Assembly: GCA_964016875.1 (NCBI GenBank)
Contig: OZ024719.1
Span: 70,379,224-70,443,223, forward strand
DNA length: 64,000 nt
Source of the DNA: Fallopia convolvulus
Taxonomy: Eukaryota; Streptophyta; Magnoliopsida; Caryophyllales; Polygonaceae
Reading direction: 5' to 3'
The translations under genes were made by a program, and so were the position numbers. Under the pieces are notes generated by a model, which searched no databases, had not been told where the DNA came from, and saw nothing but the letters and a program-made list of their open reading frames with translations. Shown here piece by piece: positions 31,938-45,012 of this stretch (position 1 is the stretch's first letter; every line of letters starts with the position of its first letter).

Positions 31938-34900
31938 ATGAGGACGCCCGACTCAATGAAGGCGTCTGGTCGTTCGGCGGAGAAGCTAAGCCTGCCTGTA
32001 CTACAGTCGAAGATGAAGGTGGATCCTGAGAACTATGTTGAAGATCTTCATACGGTACACAAGCAATTTGATTCCTCTCTCGAGTTGTTCAAACAACAAG
32101 CCGCCTTAAACTTCAATTCCCTTAGCGGGATCGGCACTGACTCTACGGTGGCGAAGGATCTCGCCGATAAGGCCATGTTCCTGGCTCATATGAGGCCGTT
32201 CTATCCCGAGGAGCTCTCCAAGTTCCCCGAAAAGCTCGCCGACTTGCTCAGGACTTCCACGAGGTCGTTGCCGTCTTTTCTAAGGTGTCGGATTGTTCAG
32301 GCGCTAATACTTCTGATGAATCGAAAGGTAATTGTGGTGAAAAGTATTGCCCTTGAATGTTGGCTTTGCTTGATTTTTGTAATGTTTAATATTGAAGTAA
32401 ATACTGTGTTTGGCAGTTCAATTTACAGGGATTAGACCTGAAATTGAGTTGCTGAATTCGGTTATATGTGATTCACTCAGTCATCGGGATTACTAGTTCT
32501 GATATGATCTTTGTGTCTATTGTTAAAGCCTTCTGTGATTGTAAACATCATTTTCTATTATAGCATTCCTAAACATGTGCATTTTGCCTTGCTAATGCTT
32601 ATTTGTGGTTCCTGCTATGCGATTGATAATTTGCTTATGTGACTTTTGACATATTCCGAATCAAAATTGTTCTCTAGGCAGTGAATTTGGAGGATGTGCT
32701 ATCATTGTTTATGGAGCTTCAGACGCTAGGTGACAAAAATTTGAGAAAGTTAGCATTTTCTCATGTTATTCATAGCATCAGACGAATGAACCAGAAGCAT
32801 AAGGATGAAGCTAGAAATAGGGCACTTCAAATAATCTTGTTTCAAATGCTACAGGTTCGCTGCTCTTTATGTCCCTTTTCCTATGGCTTTTTTTTATTAG
32901 GAAAGAGATAAGGGGGACACATCATCTGGATGTAGTCTGCCCTAGAGCATCCTTGCTTCCTTTGGCTTTATTGTTTCTGCTATAATTTTTTTTTCTCACA
33001 CTTTTGCAGCAAGCTGAAGAGTCAAAAGCAAAGGCATCACTTATTGTCCTGTGTGATCTGCACAGAAGGAGGGTTTGGTCCGATAGTAGGATTGCAAATG
33101 AAATTTGTAGGGCTTGTTTCCACTCTTCATCAAAGTAAGTTTCTTTTTTTTCCCTATGATCTCAATATTTTGTTTGATATTTTTTCTGTTTACATGATAA
33201 TTTTGAATGTCTGTAGAATCATGAAAGCCGCACTGCAATTCCTGCTTAATTATGAGAAAATTGAAGATGATGATGATGATAGTGATGCTTCAAGCAGTGA
33301 AGATGAGGCTATTGATCTAAATCCCCAGATACACATCAGTAAAGAGGATGTATACAAGGTAAATTTATCATTCTTTGATTCAAGGTTCACGCTCTTTCTA
33401 ATTTTATTATTGTTGTATCTGTTTGTACTTGGTTGCTAAACTGCTAGGTCAATTTTGTTTACTTATCTGGTTTTTTTCTTGATATACCAACCTACCACCA
33501 CTTTTTGACATATGCTTGGATGGTTGCAAGAACATTTCAACTTGAGATCCTGACTTTCTTTCTTTATGTATTTAAACTTTTCGAAAGAAATTACTTTTGA
33601 AACATTTAGCAGGGAAATCCTAAATTGCAACTATGATTTACTAGTTACAATTGCGTTACGGAGATGTATTTTTGAGTGGAATGATGATTCATGTTTATTT
33701 GTTGCTAGAAACTCTTCCTCTAAAATATTTTTGTCAATTGCGGAAAAATTAAAAAGAGCACAAGTTAATGTTATATTTCATTACTGCAAATGATATATGT
33801 ATTATATTATTGTGTGCTTAGCATTGTTCTTCCTCTTATTTAGGCCAACCATAAAGGTACAACTGCCAGTAAAAAGAAAAAGAAAGCAAAATTGCAACGT
33901 GTTGTTCGTAGCATGAAAAAGAGGCAGCGATTAACTGAAGAAAAAAGCAGCCCGAACTACTATTCACCTCTTGACCTTCTCAATGATCCAGCGGTTAGCT
34001 ATTTTTAGGGTTATTCTTTCTTCCAGATGGCTCCCAAACTGTACTTTTGACTGTCTTGTTTCTAATGTTTACTGTGTCTTAGGGATTTGCTGAAAAGCTG
34101 TTTTCCCTCCTGCAAACATGCAATGAGCGTTTTGAGGTTAGCATTGTTTGCTGTTCTTTTGTTTGTATTTACTCTCGTTTATATTAAACTAGAGACCATA
34201 GGTGAGCTACAGGAATATTTTGAGGGTTTGCTGAACCTGCAAATTTAACATTTCAATTGACAACTATAGGTTAAGATGATGCTGTTAAAAGTAACTGCTC
34301 GAACCATTGGGCTTCACCGTGTGACTTTGGTGAATTTCTATTCGTATCTTCAAAAATATGTTCAGGTAAGTCATAATATTCCCCTGTTTTCTGGTTCACA
34401 TATCATTCACAGCTTATCCTATAATGAATCCTCTTGCAGCCCCATCAACGTGATGTAACAAACCTTCTTGCTGCAGCAGTTCAGGCTTGCCATGATATGG
34501 TATGTTGGTGAATATCTTTTCGTGACTTTTGCTCTTCATAATCTAAAAATACCCCCCCCCCCCAAAGAAAAGAAATAGAGAAACAGTAAACCAAGGATTA
34601 CTCTAAAAAATTCCTGTCCTTGTTATTTTTTACTAGGTGCCACCTAATGTAGTTGAGCCTCTATTCAGGCAGATTGTGAATCAGTTCGTAAATGATCGAT
34701 CACGTCCAGAGGTATGACTTATCTGTTATATAAAGAATGTTTATTTCTTGTGTTCATTTCTTTTGACCGGTTTTTATGTTTCCTATCTAGGTCATTGCTG
34801 TGGGATTGAATGTTGTTCGAGAAATTTGCTTGCGTATTCCCCTGGTATTTTATTTTTCCTTCTCCTCTTTGCTTCTAATATTATGTAAATGAAAGGGTAT

Positions 34901-36797
34901 CTTATTAAAGATATGTGGAATATTGCTCATGTTATTTTGTACCAGTGTTTTTCAGCTTATTTGCTAAGGTCTCATATGATGCTTTATATATTGACTGACA
35001 TATATGTTCTGGTAATCAGTTGATGACAGAAGAGTTGCTTCAAGACCTTGTACTATACAAGAAGGAAAAAGAAAAGGCAGTTTCAAGTGCAGCCCGTTCA
35101 CTTATGAGTTTATTTAGAGAGGTAAAATGCTCTATTTTATTCCAGCATGTTCTTTGCCGAGTGCTCTAAAGCACACTAGGGGGCCACCTAGCCCATCTTT
35201 TTGAACACTGGCTGTTCTCTTCTAGTCTTCTTGTTCTTAAATTGTATGCACTGACAAGTGCTGTTTCTGTATTGTTAGATTTGCCCTTCACTGTTGATTA
35301 AAAAAGATCGTGGACGTCCCGTTGACCCAAAGGCTAGGCCTAAAGCATTTGGAGAAGTGAATGTTGCAAGGAATGTTTCTGGTATTGAATTACTACAGGA
35401 TGCTTGTGATGACAGTGATGATGATTTGGCTGATGATAATGAAGATGGTGAAGACATAGCCATTGGAAGTGAAACGGAAGACTTGGCTTCAAGCGATGAT
35501 GAAAACAATGACCTTAATGCTGATTCAGATTCATCTCAGAGTGGAGATGAATTGGTAGAAAGTGACGAAGATGAGCAATGTGATGAAGATGGAATAAGTA
35601 TTGCTGATGAAGGCAGTGCAAGTGATTTTGATGGCAGTGATGATGAGGATGAAGGAATGGACTTGCAAAAATCTCAAGATACTAATTCAAAGAAGAGGAA
35701 GGCGTCTGATTTTGATGGACAGCTAAATTCTGCTGATAAAAGTCTTAGAGCCCTTAAGAAATTAGCTTCAGCTAAGGCAGGGAATGATCAGCTAGAGTCG
35801 GAGGATGGTATTCTTTCAAATGAGGAGTTCAAACGGATTAGAGAATTGAAGGTATGCTCTCTGCTTGCTATAATTGACTAGTTACCCTGTGTTCATAATG
35901 AAATAATTGGTCTTGAAGAAATGTGGTTCACCTTTTGTAGGCAAAAGCAGAAGCAAGGGCTGCTTTGTCACATCATGGAATGCTTAAAAAGGGCTCTGAT
36001 TCTAAGCCACCTCTCAAGATTCCAACTGCTGATCAATTAACTCTCACTCGAGTGGATCCTTCTAAACTTGAAGTATGTGCTCTCTTTCTGCACTTGTTGG
36101 TTGTATTTTGTATATTTTTTTAATCACCATTAATTTGCAACTTTTTTGCATGATACAATTTTTCATTCATTGTTAATGTTAATGCTTGATGAATGCTTAT
36201 TTAACTACATGACATCTACTGGATAATACCACTTTTGTTCGTATTCTCACTTATACAACAGGCACGGATGCATAGAAAGATGACCAAGGATGAAAGAATG
36301 GCACTTGTGAAAGCTGGGAGAGAAGATGGAGGATCTTATCAAGCTAAAACTGCTCTTAAAAAGAAAAAGGTTCGTTATCTTTGCTCCACTACATTTTCTT
36401 CCAGTTCCTTTCTTTATCCTTCTTGATCATTTGGGTTGAGCTGCAAAATGTTTTGAAAACTGGCTTATGATTGAGTTATTACTCTTTGTACCCATTCCAT
36501 CAAATGTTGGACCCTCTATTAAATGCACAACCTAGAATACTACTATTGTTACTTGATACTACTTGTGTTTCTTATCAATAAAAAGCAAAACAAAAAGATT
36601 ATTACTTTGCTAGTAGTGATGTTTGTCTCTGTGATGGGTTTGAGCAGACGGGTGGTATGAGCAACAAACAGAAAGAGCACAAGAAGTTCATGCCTATTGC
36701 AGCAAAAAGATCCAAGATTGCCAGATCTAGAATCGACAAGAAGAAGAAGAACGCTCGTGCGGATAAACAGTTTCGTGGGAAGAAGGCATGGAAATGA
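31938..36797 (+). CDS. SDA1 homologue, 60S ribosome-biogenesis factor, 15 exons
   Basis: Exons: 31938-32327, 32678-32854, 33010-33134, 33217-33358, 33844-33993, 34083-34136, 34270-34365, 34440-34499, 34637-34711, 34791-34844, 35020-35121, 35279-35851, 35941-36072, 36262-36369, 36648-36797. All are GT-AG and in phase, giving 795 aa, the expected size. The N-terminal SDA1 region (ENYVEDLHTVHKQF, FLAHMRPFYPEELSKFP) leads into the helical core (CNERFEVKMMLLKVTARTIG, HQRDVTNLLAAAVQACHDM, PPNVVEPLFRQIVNQFVND). A long acidic Asp/Glu/Ser stretch fills exon 12. The Lys/Arg-rich C-end finishes RADKQFRGKKAWK, likely with nuclear or nucleolar targeting signals. In yeast and animals SDA1 acts in 60S pre-ribosome maturation and export. 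The ATG at 31938 is the first in frame with the conserved N-end. No disruption was seen. Confidence 0.93.
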
Positions 36798-37513
36798 TCA
36801 TCTAAACTGCTCCATTCTGTTCAAGATTTTTCGAGGTTTTTCTGATACAATTTTGGTAGTATCCATTTACTTGAGCTTTCCTGTTTTTCCTTTTGACACC
36901 AGGCAGCTGCTAGGTATAAGTTGTTGCTGTTTACTGTAATCACGAATACGTTTGAGTTTTGAGTTAAGTTAATTTATCATCATATATATAATTGCTGTCT
37001 TCAAATCGTCAAGAATTCTCTCATTACTCATGCCAGAATCAATCAATCTCCTCTCTCGCTGCTTATGGAACCTCGTTAAACATTCATAATTTGGATCCAG
37101 CAGCAGCCAATAATGCGTCAAGCACCTACGATGGAAATAGAAGAATATTAATGCAAAATAAGAGAAAAAACTGCTTACTATGTTTATAGTTTAGAATACA
37201 AAACTTAATTTCAAAATGGGTATCGTCTATAAAAGCGACACTATTTCTCTTTCCTTGGATGTCCCTCAAACACACGAAATCTTTTGTAAACTTGAACCAA
37301 GGTCCATCAATCCATGGATGTAAAAGATCATATATAGGATTTTTTTTTTGTTTTTTAACGAAATTTTCATAAAATGGATGCAAATTGACATTTGAGTGGT
37401 TTTAGGTTATGGAAAGAAATTTTTCATTAACATGAGGTACCAAAAGAAATAAGATCATTTTTTGACATAAAAAAAAATCGAAACCTTGAGAACGCCAAAA
37501 GAAATTCGCTTTG

Positions 37514-38618
37514 TTTAATTTCCTCTATTGAACATTGGGTCTTACTCCCTCATTCCCATTTACTTGTCCACTACAAAGTAAAGTGTCTTCATACTAAGAC
37601 AATTTTTTTTTAGTTAAATTACATAGAGACAAAATTTACATTATTTTTATTTTATTTCCCTTTTTATTTATTATGTAAATTTTGAATATAAAAACAAATA
37701 AAATTTTTCATTAGCTCATAAAATATAGAAAATTAATTCATTGTCTCATAAAATATAAAATTTTCATTAGCTCATAAAATATAGAAAATTTTCATTATCT
37801 TATTTTATTGGTCTTTTTGTCTATTTTTATTAGTATTCTTTGTCTATTTATATAAACGTAAATATTTTTTAAATTATCAAACTTTCAATAAAAAATAATT
37901 AAATTTTACATTATCCTAGTCTTTTTTACCAACTTATACAAAAGATTTTTTTTAAATATAAGTTCTTTGATAAAAAAAATAATTATTTTTAAAAAAATGA
38001 AACTTAAATAAATAAAATATATTGTAAATTAATCCTTTTTTACATTAATACTTGAGTTTTTCAAAATATTTCACATTAATACGTAAAAAAGGAAAATGTA
38101 ATGTAAATAATCATCATTTTTAATCAAAATTTGATTTTTTATAAAAAATTTATATGTGAAAACAATATTACCTCTACTACGATTGTTTACATAGACAAAA
38201 AACAGAAATTAATTAAGAAAAGACAATGTTAAATTTTATCAAAATAAGATTTAAACAAGTAACTATTAATATTTAAGAGATAATGTAAATTTCTAATTTT
38301 TTATTTTCAAAATTTATTTTTAAATGTCTTTTACAGAAATAGATAAAAAGAAAAGATAGAGTACTTTTTTTATTATTATTAACATTCGTTTTTCTATTCT
38401 CAAGCTTTGATATACTTATATACTTATATAAGTATATAGAGACAATTACATACTTATATACTTATATACTTATATAGAGGTATAGAGGCGCTAAGACACT
38501 TCAAACATTGAGTTGCATTGTACAAGAGAATAATATTCCTTCCGTTTATACAAAGAAAAATGGACAAGTAAATGAGGACATATAAAATAAGACCTAATGT
38601 TCAATAGAGAAAATTAAA
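37514..38618. mobile_element. Inverted-repeat element, about 1.1 kb (Stowaway-like ends)
   Basis: The left arm (37514-37570, containing CTATTGAACATTGGGTCTTA and CATTTACTTGTCCA) is the near-complement of the right arm (38561-38618). Within the arms the words CTCCCTCATTCCCATTTACT resemble Stowaway MITE ends. The inverted homology extends about 30 bp further out than a Stowaway end would. The AT-rich interior has no coding potential. Confidence 0.55.
38404..38480 (+). repeat. ATACTTAT minisatellite
   Basis: Tandem and partly inverted copies of TATACTTATATACTTATATA. Low complexity. Confidence 0.8.
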
Positions 38619-41600
38619 GTTATGCTAGCTATGTAGAACATAGAGACAATTGTCATGTTAGGATTACGCGTCCGTGTAAATTAACAATGTTTTATTTTAT
38701 TGCATCTAGTGCGAACCTCGTACTGATTAAGTAGCTAATTCTGATCTAGGGGAATTCGTTTTGTTGTCTTGAAGTTTAATGTAACTTTATATAGCTAACT
38801 TACAATATAGTGAGCAATATTTTAGGTGGGATACATCAATTTTATACATGTAAATGCCGTTTCTTTAACTTTGAACGAAAAATCAATCCAAAAGCATTTG
38901 AACTTGAAAAATAGGCTTAAATGTGTTAGAAATTTTTGCAATTATTTAATTATGCATAGTTCGTGATTGAATTGGAAAAGGAAAGCAAAACGATAACAAA
39001 GTCTGATTTCGGCTTTATTGAGAAGGAGGAGTTAAGTCTATATCCAATGCTAGTTGAGGATTTGAAAGTTTAACATTGTTTCACACCAAAAAACATAAAG
39101 CGAGCCATACGCGGATAAAACTTGGAGATAGAAGTCTTCTTCCATTTTTACGGTAAATTAAGGCCAAGCTCATTAAATTATTATCATAAGTCGAAACAAG
39201 TTGATAGGGTCGATCCCCTTTTTCGTCTCCATGTCACCACACATCAAAACACCTACAAACCTAACAATGTTATTATTTGGAAGGAAATACTAGTATTTAA
39301 AGAGTGCTTATATATTGATTCATAAGTGCTAGCTAAAAATAGACATATAACCTATAAATTTTAGATATATAACAAGTACCCAATTAAATTTTGGAAGAGA
39401 AAATTATTCTAGATATTATTATTATGTATACAAGTCAAATGAAAAAAGGTTGCAAAAGAAAATTCCCTCTACTCTATCGATCTACGTACTATATACATAT
39501 GAATACAATATATTAGTAGTATAAGTTAAAGGCAATATTACTTAATTCCAACGAATAATAGATTGTAAAGTAGGAGGAATACAAGGGCACACCGGGAAAG
39601 CGTGTACAAGCCATGTGATACAACTATTGGGATTCAGTGCGTAGTGACTTGTGAGTTTCTTCATTATTCTTTCCTCTTACACTTAAATTCGTTTCACATG
39701 CACATGGTTATCGGATCGGAAAAGCGATAAGTTTTACCTAAAGATCGAGTTCGAGAGAAAAAAAACATTGAGTTTTTGCCCCCATATTCAACTCGGGGTA
39801 GGACAAGACGGAAGGTGGGGAAAGAGTAGGAAAAGAATTAGGAAGAGCCGATAATATTAATTAATCTGTACAAAGTCCGTCCCCCGTTCGGATAATTCTG
39901 GATCCGCTCATGCCCATACATATATGTTAATATATCATGTATCTAGAGATTCACCAAAAAATTTTTGGCCATTTACCTATGTAAATTTCTCGATTTTCAA
40001 TCGCCCTACTCTTTAAATAATTTTTTGGTATAAACCAGAAAAAAATTACAAATAATAAATAATTTTAGAGGAAATTCCATTTTACTCTTGTATTAAAAAA
40101 ATGTAAATAAATGGACGAATCTGCATTTTACTTATCTTATTCTTATCATGTCTTGTATTATTGTTGTTTGATTTTTGTCGCAACATAGTTGTTGAGACTT
40201 GAATGAATGCTTGTTATTCTTCAGTTGCATTTATTTGAGGTTAATTAATTCGTACCTAGGCAGCGTAATTTTCTTATATACTAGAGTTGATGCCTGTGCT
40301 ACGCACGGAACTCATCTTTAATATATTTAATTTTATTTGTTAAATTGTGTAATTAGTATGAAACATTTCAACCTGCCCTCAATTCCTTTCCCATTCATAT
40401 TTTTCATTTTTGATTATTTAATACCTTAGCAACTTAGAATGGTTCTGGTTTAGCAATTTTGAAAATTTATAATCAATTTTATAAAAATTTTGCCGCGATG
40501 TCCATAATTCCATTTAAGTACTCTAGTTCTTTTATACTCTTGAAGTTAAGATTATCTGTCAGACTTATTAGTATGCGACATTTGCTCAATTGTCCTTAGC
40601 TCCTTACCAAGATTTTTAATGCTTTTTCATTGTCTATGTTATGTTATGTGCCATTTGAAATTATTAAACCAATAATTCGAAGGGAAATCCTCTAAACTAC
40701 AATATTGGTATCAGTTATAATCGGTCACAATTTGGATAATATATCTTTACCAGTACTTATAATGACTTAGAAAATATCTCAATAATAATTTTAGCATTAT
40801 CAAAAATATATCGTTAATGATAATAAACATAATATAAACAGGTGATTTTTAAATCGTGAAAGCAATGATAAAATATTAAAAAAATTGATTTATCAATAAA
40901 TAGAATATTACATATATTGATTTATTTTAATGATTCACACTGTTTTGAATTTAAAGATATTTTTATTTGTTTTTGAATAATAGATATATATATTATTTTC
41001 TTATACATACACATATATATATATATATATTATTTTCAAATTAATGCGGGAATAATTAGTTAGAATTTGTGTAGGTCGATGTCGTATATAATAAATTCTC
41101 ATAGCTTAAATAACAAAATATAAACTAAGCATCATATATTTTAATTTATAAGATGAAATAACATAACAAAATAGTTAAACAATTAAACAAATGTAAATAA
41201 GATGCATATATGTAAGAGAAAACCAACCTCCAAAATAGTTTACAAACCAACCTCCAAAATTTGCTCGGTTTGTTTGCACATGCAAATAATATATTGAGTT
41301 ATTTCTTACATCTTGAGGTTGTATATACATTCATCACGTTTTACTAAGAAGAAGGTGAAAAAAATACAAATACCAGTAAGATAAACTCGGATTTTATTTA
41401 AGAAAGAGAGCAACGAAGCCATATAGCAACAAATATTTGTTTGAAAATAATTTTTGAGAAGAATAGTTTTTTTTCCTAAGCATGTTTCAAAACAAATATA
41501 TTTCTTGTTAGTATGAAAGAAAAAACCAATAAAGTGAAGGAGATTTAAGTACTAATTAAAAGATAAAAAAATATAAAGTGAGAGAACATTGACGTTGCTA

Positions 41601-43041
41601 ATTTGAATTGCATGACGATGGACAAAACATACCGAACTGATCACGTATTTGTGCTTTACCTATATCACCCTGTTTGTTTTGTGTTTTGTTAAACTCTCGT
41701 AAACCTAAAACTGAGAGAAGAATGTCCCACTCTCAATTGTTATTTTTATATTTATAGAAATGATTAAGAAAGGAATTTGAAAAGATTGAAAATTCAATGA
41801 CTCACTTATGATCCCAATTAATTTAAATTGTACGTTTTTTTTCATTATTTCTCATTTAATATAATCTTAAATACACTTCCTAGCTTTTACACTTTCTATA
41901 CGTTACATACTATTATTGTACTCCCAATATATGTAAACTGTAATGAGCCACTTTAATTTGAAAGGTAATGGTTAATTGGTTATAAAATTCCCACTTGATA
42001 AAAATAAATTAGCATTAGCATTATAATTGGTAAAAAAACTTTATTTGCCTTGTCAGTTTAGGTGTGAATGAGAAGGTGAAAAGTTAAGTGTGAGTAGGGT
42101 TATTGAAAAGTTTGAGTGAATTAAGAATTTAAATTATACGGAGTATAGAATTGCTCTGGCTATTTTAAATACAATGACCAATTTGTATAAGATACATACA
42201 TAGATAGATATATGAGATTATTTTTTAAAAAATTGTTAAAATTGAACGGCATTTACAAAATTAGATGTAACTTTTGGCTTTCTATTATATATTATAAGTA
42301 TATATTATTATTTCAAAATTTGTCATAAAAGGATAGTTAATTTATTTATTTTAAAGAAAAAAAAGGAGAGTTAAAAATAAAACGTATTAAAAAAATATTT
42401 AGAATAAAATCAATTCTAATATATAACTAATTTTGATAGATGAAGAGATAATATTCTTTGATTTTTGTACGGAATGGCTTTTATATAAAATAAAATTACT
42501 TTTTGGTTCATCTAATCAAATAACACACTACCATTATTTTTATAATAATTATGATATTTTTTTTTGACAACATGGTATTTTGTTTACATTAGCAATTAGT
42601 AGCAATGAAAATTGTTATATTACCCATTAATTTGAACACAAATTAATGTTTACTAAAGAAATATGAATGTAGTAATTTGGTTTGAAATTACAACCTTTTT
42701 ATTTCTAAAATAACTCACAACCTAATTTTTGTATATTTTTTTTATTGTATTTATTAAAATTAATCTAATTTTTTTTAAAATAGTTTATCATTTGTGATGT
42801 TTAATCATTTGGATTATATGCTAATATATATATAGTCAATTTCACATTATATATTTGTGCATTTAATTACTTATTAATTATATGCACATTTATGGTAAAA
42901 AAAAAGCTTCTCTTAAACTTTAGATATAAAATATAAAAAGTGTATGATTTTAGTTTGGAGTAAGATAAAATGTCATTTGGATTGAAATAAAATAACACAT
43001 TAATTGCATTGGCATGGATTGTCAAAAAGCTTTTCTTATAG

Positions 43042-43044
<3 letters not shown>

Positions 43045-43098
<54 letters not shown>
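43045..43098. repeat. (TA)n microsatellite
   Basis: More than 25 uninterrupted TA dinucleotides. Confidence 0.95.
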
Positions 43099-43100
<2 letters not shown>

Positions 43101-43873
43101 GAAAAAGGTAAAAAGGTGGATGAGAAGTCACATAAGATTTCAATCATATAAAAATTTCGAATGATAGCACTTACTTATGAAATATTATAAAATTTGACAT
43201 AATTCGCATGATAATTATACTGTTTATAGTAAATTTGTTCATGTCCAAAAGGGTAAATTTAATTCTAACTATTAAAGAAAGTTTTGGTATCTAGATATAA
43301 GTAATTCATAAGTTTATGCAGGAAAAATAATACTATACAGGGATTTAAATTTTCATAAATTGCGATAAATTTTGGAGTAAATTTTAGTGAAGACGACATA
43401 ATTCTTACCATTTGGAATAAGTAACTTGGTCAAGAGTGTAGTTTAATTCTGGATGTCTTGGTGTATTTTGTCCTTTAAACATTTTATCAAATGTAAGTTT
43501 GAAATATGTTCATTGCGATTGGCTTATCACATTACATTCATGTTATCATTATTATTTGACTTATAAAAAAGAATATCCATATAACCGTAACAACCCTTAA
43601 CCTAATAAAGATTCATATATCTGCAAAATTTCTAATCATTGCAAGCATAATGCCACAAGAGTGGCTTAATTAATGTCATAATCACTCTAACATGTATGGT
43701 CCAATCTAGTGCATTATGGAAATTTTAAAATATTGATGGCTATATGACTACCAGAGATATTAACATAGTATATCGCTAGTAGATCACCATCATGCACGTA
43801 CGGAATATCCAATTAAAAAAAAATTATAACCAGTAAAATTGAAAGTGTATTATTACAATAGCACTAAACACTA

Positions 43874-44038
43874 GGGGCTCATTTGGTATTAATATTAAGA
43901 TATGAGATATCGGATATCATATTAAAATAACACTATGATAGTGACCTAATATCACAATATATAGCAAATATTAAATATGAGTTTATTCATATATATCCAT
44001 ACCTATATTTGACATCGTGATATAGATATCAAACGACC
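43874..44038. mobile_element. Probable MITE, 165 bp
   Basis: The ends GGGGCTCATTTGGTAT and (complement of) ATATCAAACGACC form imperfect terminal inverted repeats, and the 3-bp word CTA flanks both sides. The TIR wording resembles Tourist-like MITEs. Non-coding and AT-rich. Confidence 0.5.
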
Positions 44039-45012
44039 CTAAAACTAAAATAAAAAAATAATCTTAGTTTATTTATCATGGGAGTCGAGTATGTCTATAT
44101 GTAACTTAAGATGAATGGCAAGCAACTTACGAGGCAATCACGTCCACTTCAAGTTACAAATTGGTGAGATCGAAAAGCTCATATTCGATACATGAACTGA
44201 ACCATAAATCCAACTAATATAATAGAGTTAATGATAATTTGGTGGCCATATGTACTTTGTGCATCATCTAGCATACATGGTAACATGGATTTATTCAAGT
44301 TTAGCGGAAAATAGGGTAAACGAAAGCCAAAAACTTCTTCCAACATATTGAAAGGAGAGAATTTTCAAACTGTGATGATGATACATAAGGCAATAGTCCT
44401 TAAAAAACGCAGGCATGTCTACCACTTTCAGATGTTGATTATTGATTTCACATCAAAATAATTGGGGTTGGAAAATGAAAGGCAGATTGTTTACCATATT
44501 ATAACTTATCAAGATTGCGTCAACTTAGGAAATGTAACGCAACAATAATATATGAAAACTAAGGTCTTTTCTTTGCTGAAATCACCAAAAAAAATACCAA
44601 ATAAGTCAAACAAAACCCATCCAAGAATAGTTCTATGGGAAACAAACACAACTTGAGAAAGAAAAAAAAGAGTCTAATACATGCCACAGAATGTGGATAC
44701 AAGGTAAAATGAAATGCTGTTTCAAGAATATATAAACTATAGCTGAATGTTCATAAAAACAAAGATAATGTCCACATGATTCTCCGCGTCTGTAATTTTA
44801 CAGTATGAGCTAAGCTCAGTCCCTATATACTGACATAGATATATGTAACATACAAGCAGCAGCAAGTAACATACTTATTCCCTAGTGCAAATACATAAAC
44901 CACACACCAAATACCAAAACAATAAAAAGATGCACACTGAAATAAACACAAGACTTGAAATGTATTGCTTCAAAATTGTATCCTTTTTTTTCCTTTCAAA
45001 TTCCAAACTCAC

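Larger units (their letters stand above)
36798..44980. other. AT-rich gene-free stretch (about 8 kb)
   Basis: No coding region is supported on either strand; the few open frames are short and low-complexity. It holds the SDA1 3' UTR, inverted-repeat elements (37514-38618, 43874-44038), microsatellites (38404-38480, 43045-43098) and near 37710-37800 a short tandem repeat of CATTAGCTCATAAAATATAG. A near-palindrome, CCTGTGCTACGCACGG, at about 40292-40307 resembles a motif common in plant repeats. The right end, from about 44400, may be 3' UTR of the minus-strand PB1 gene. Confidence 0.6.

Noticed and set aside
34553..34563. C-run in SDA1 intron 8 as a signal
   Set aside because: A homopolymer within an intron, away from splice sites; probably a simple repeat or sequencing-prone tract.
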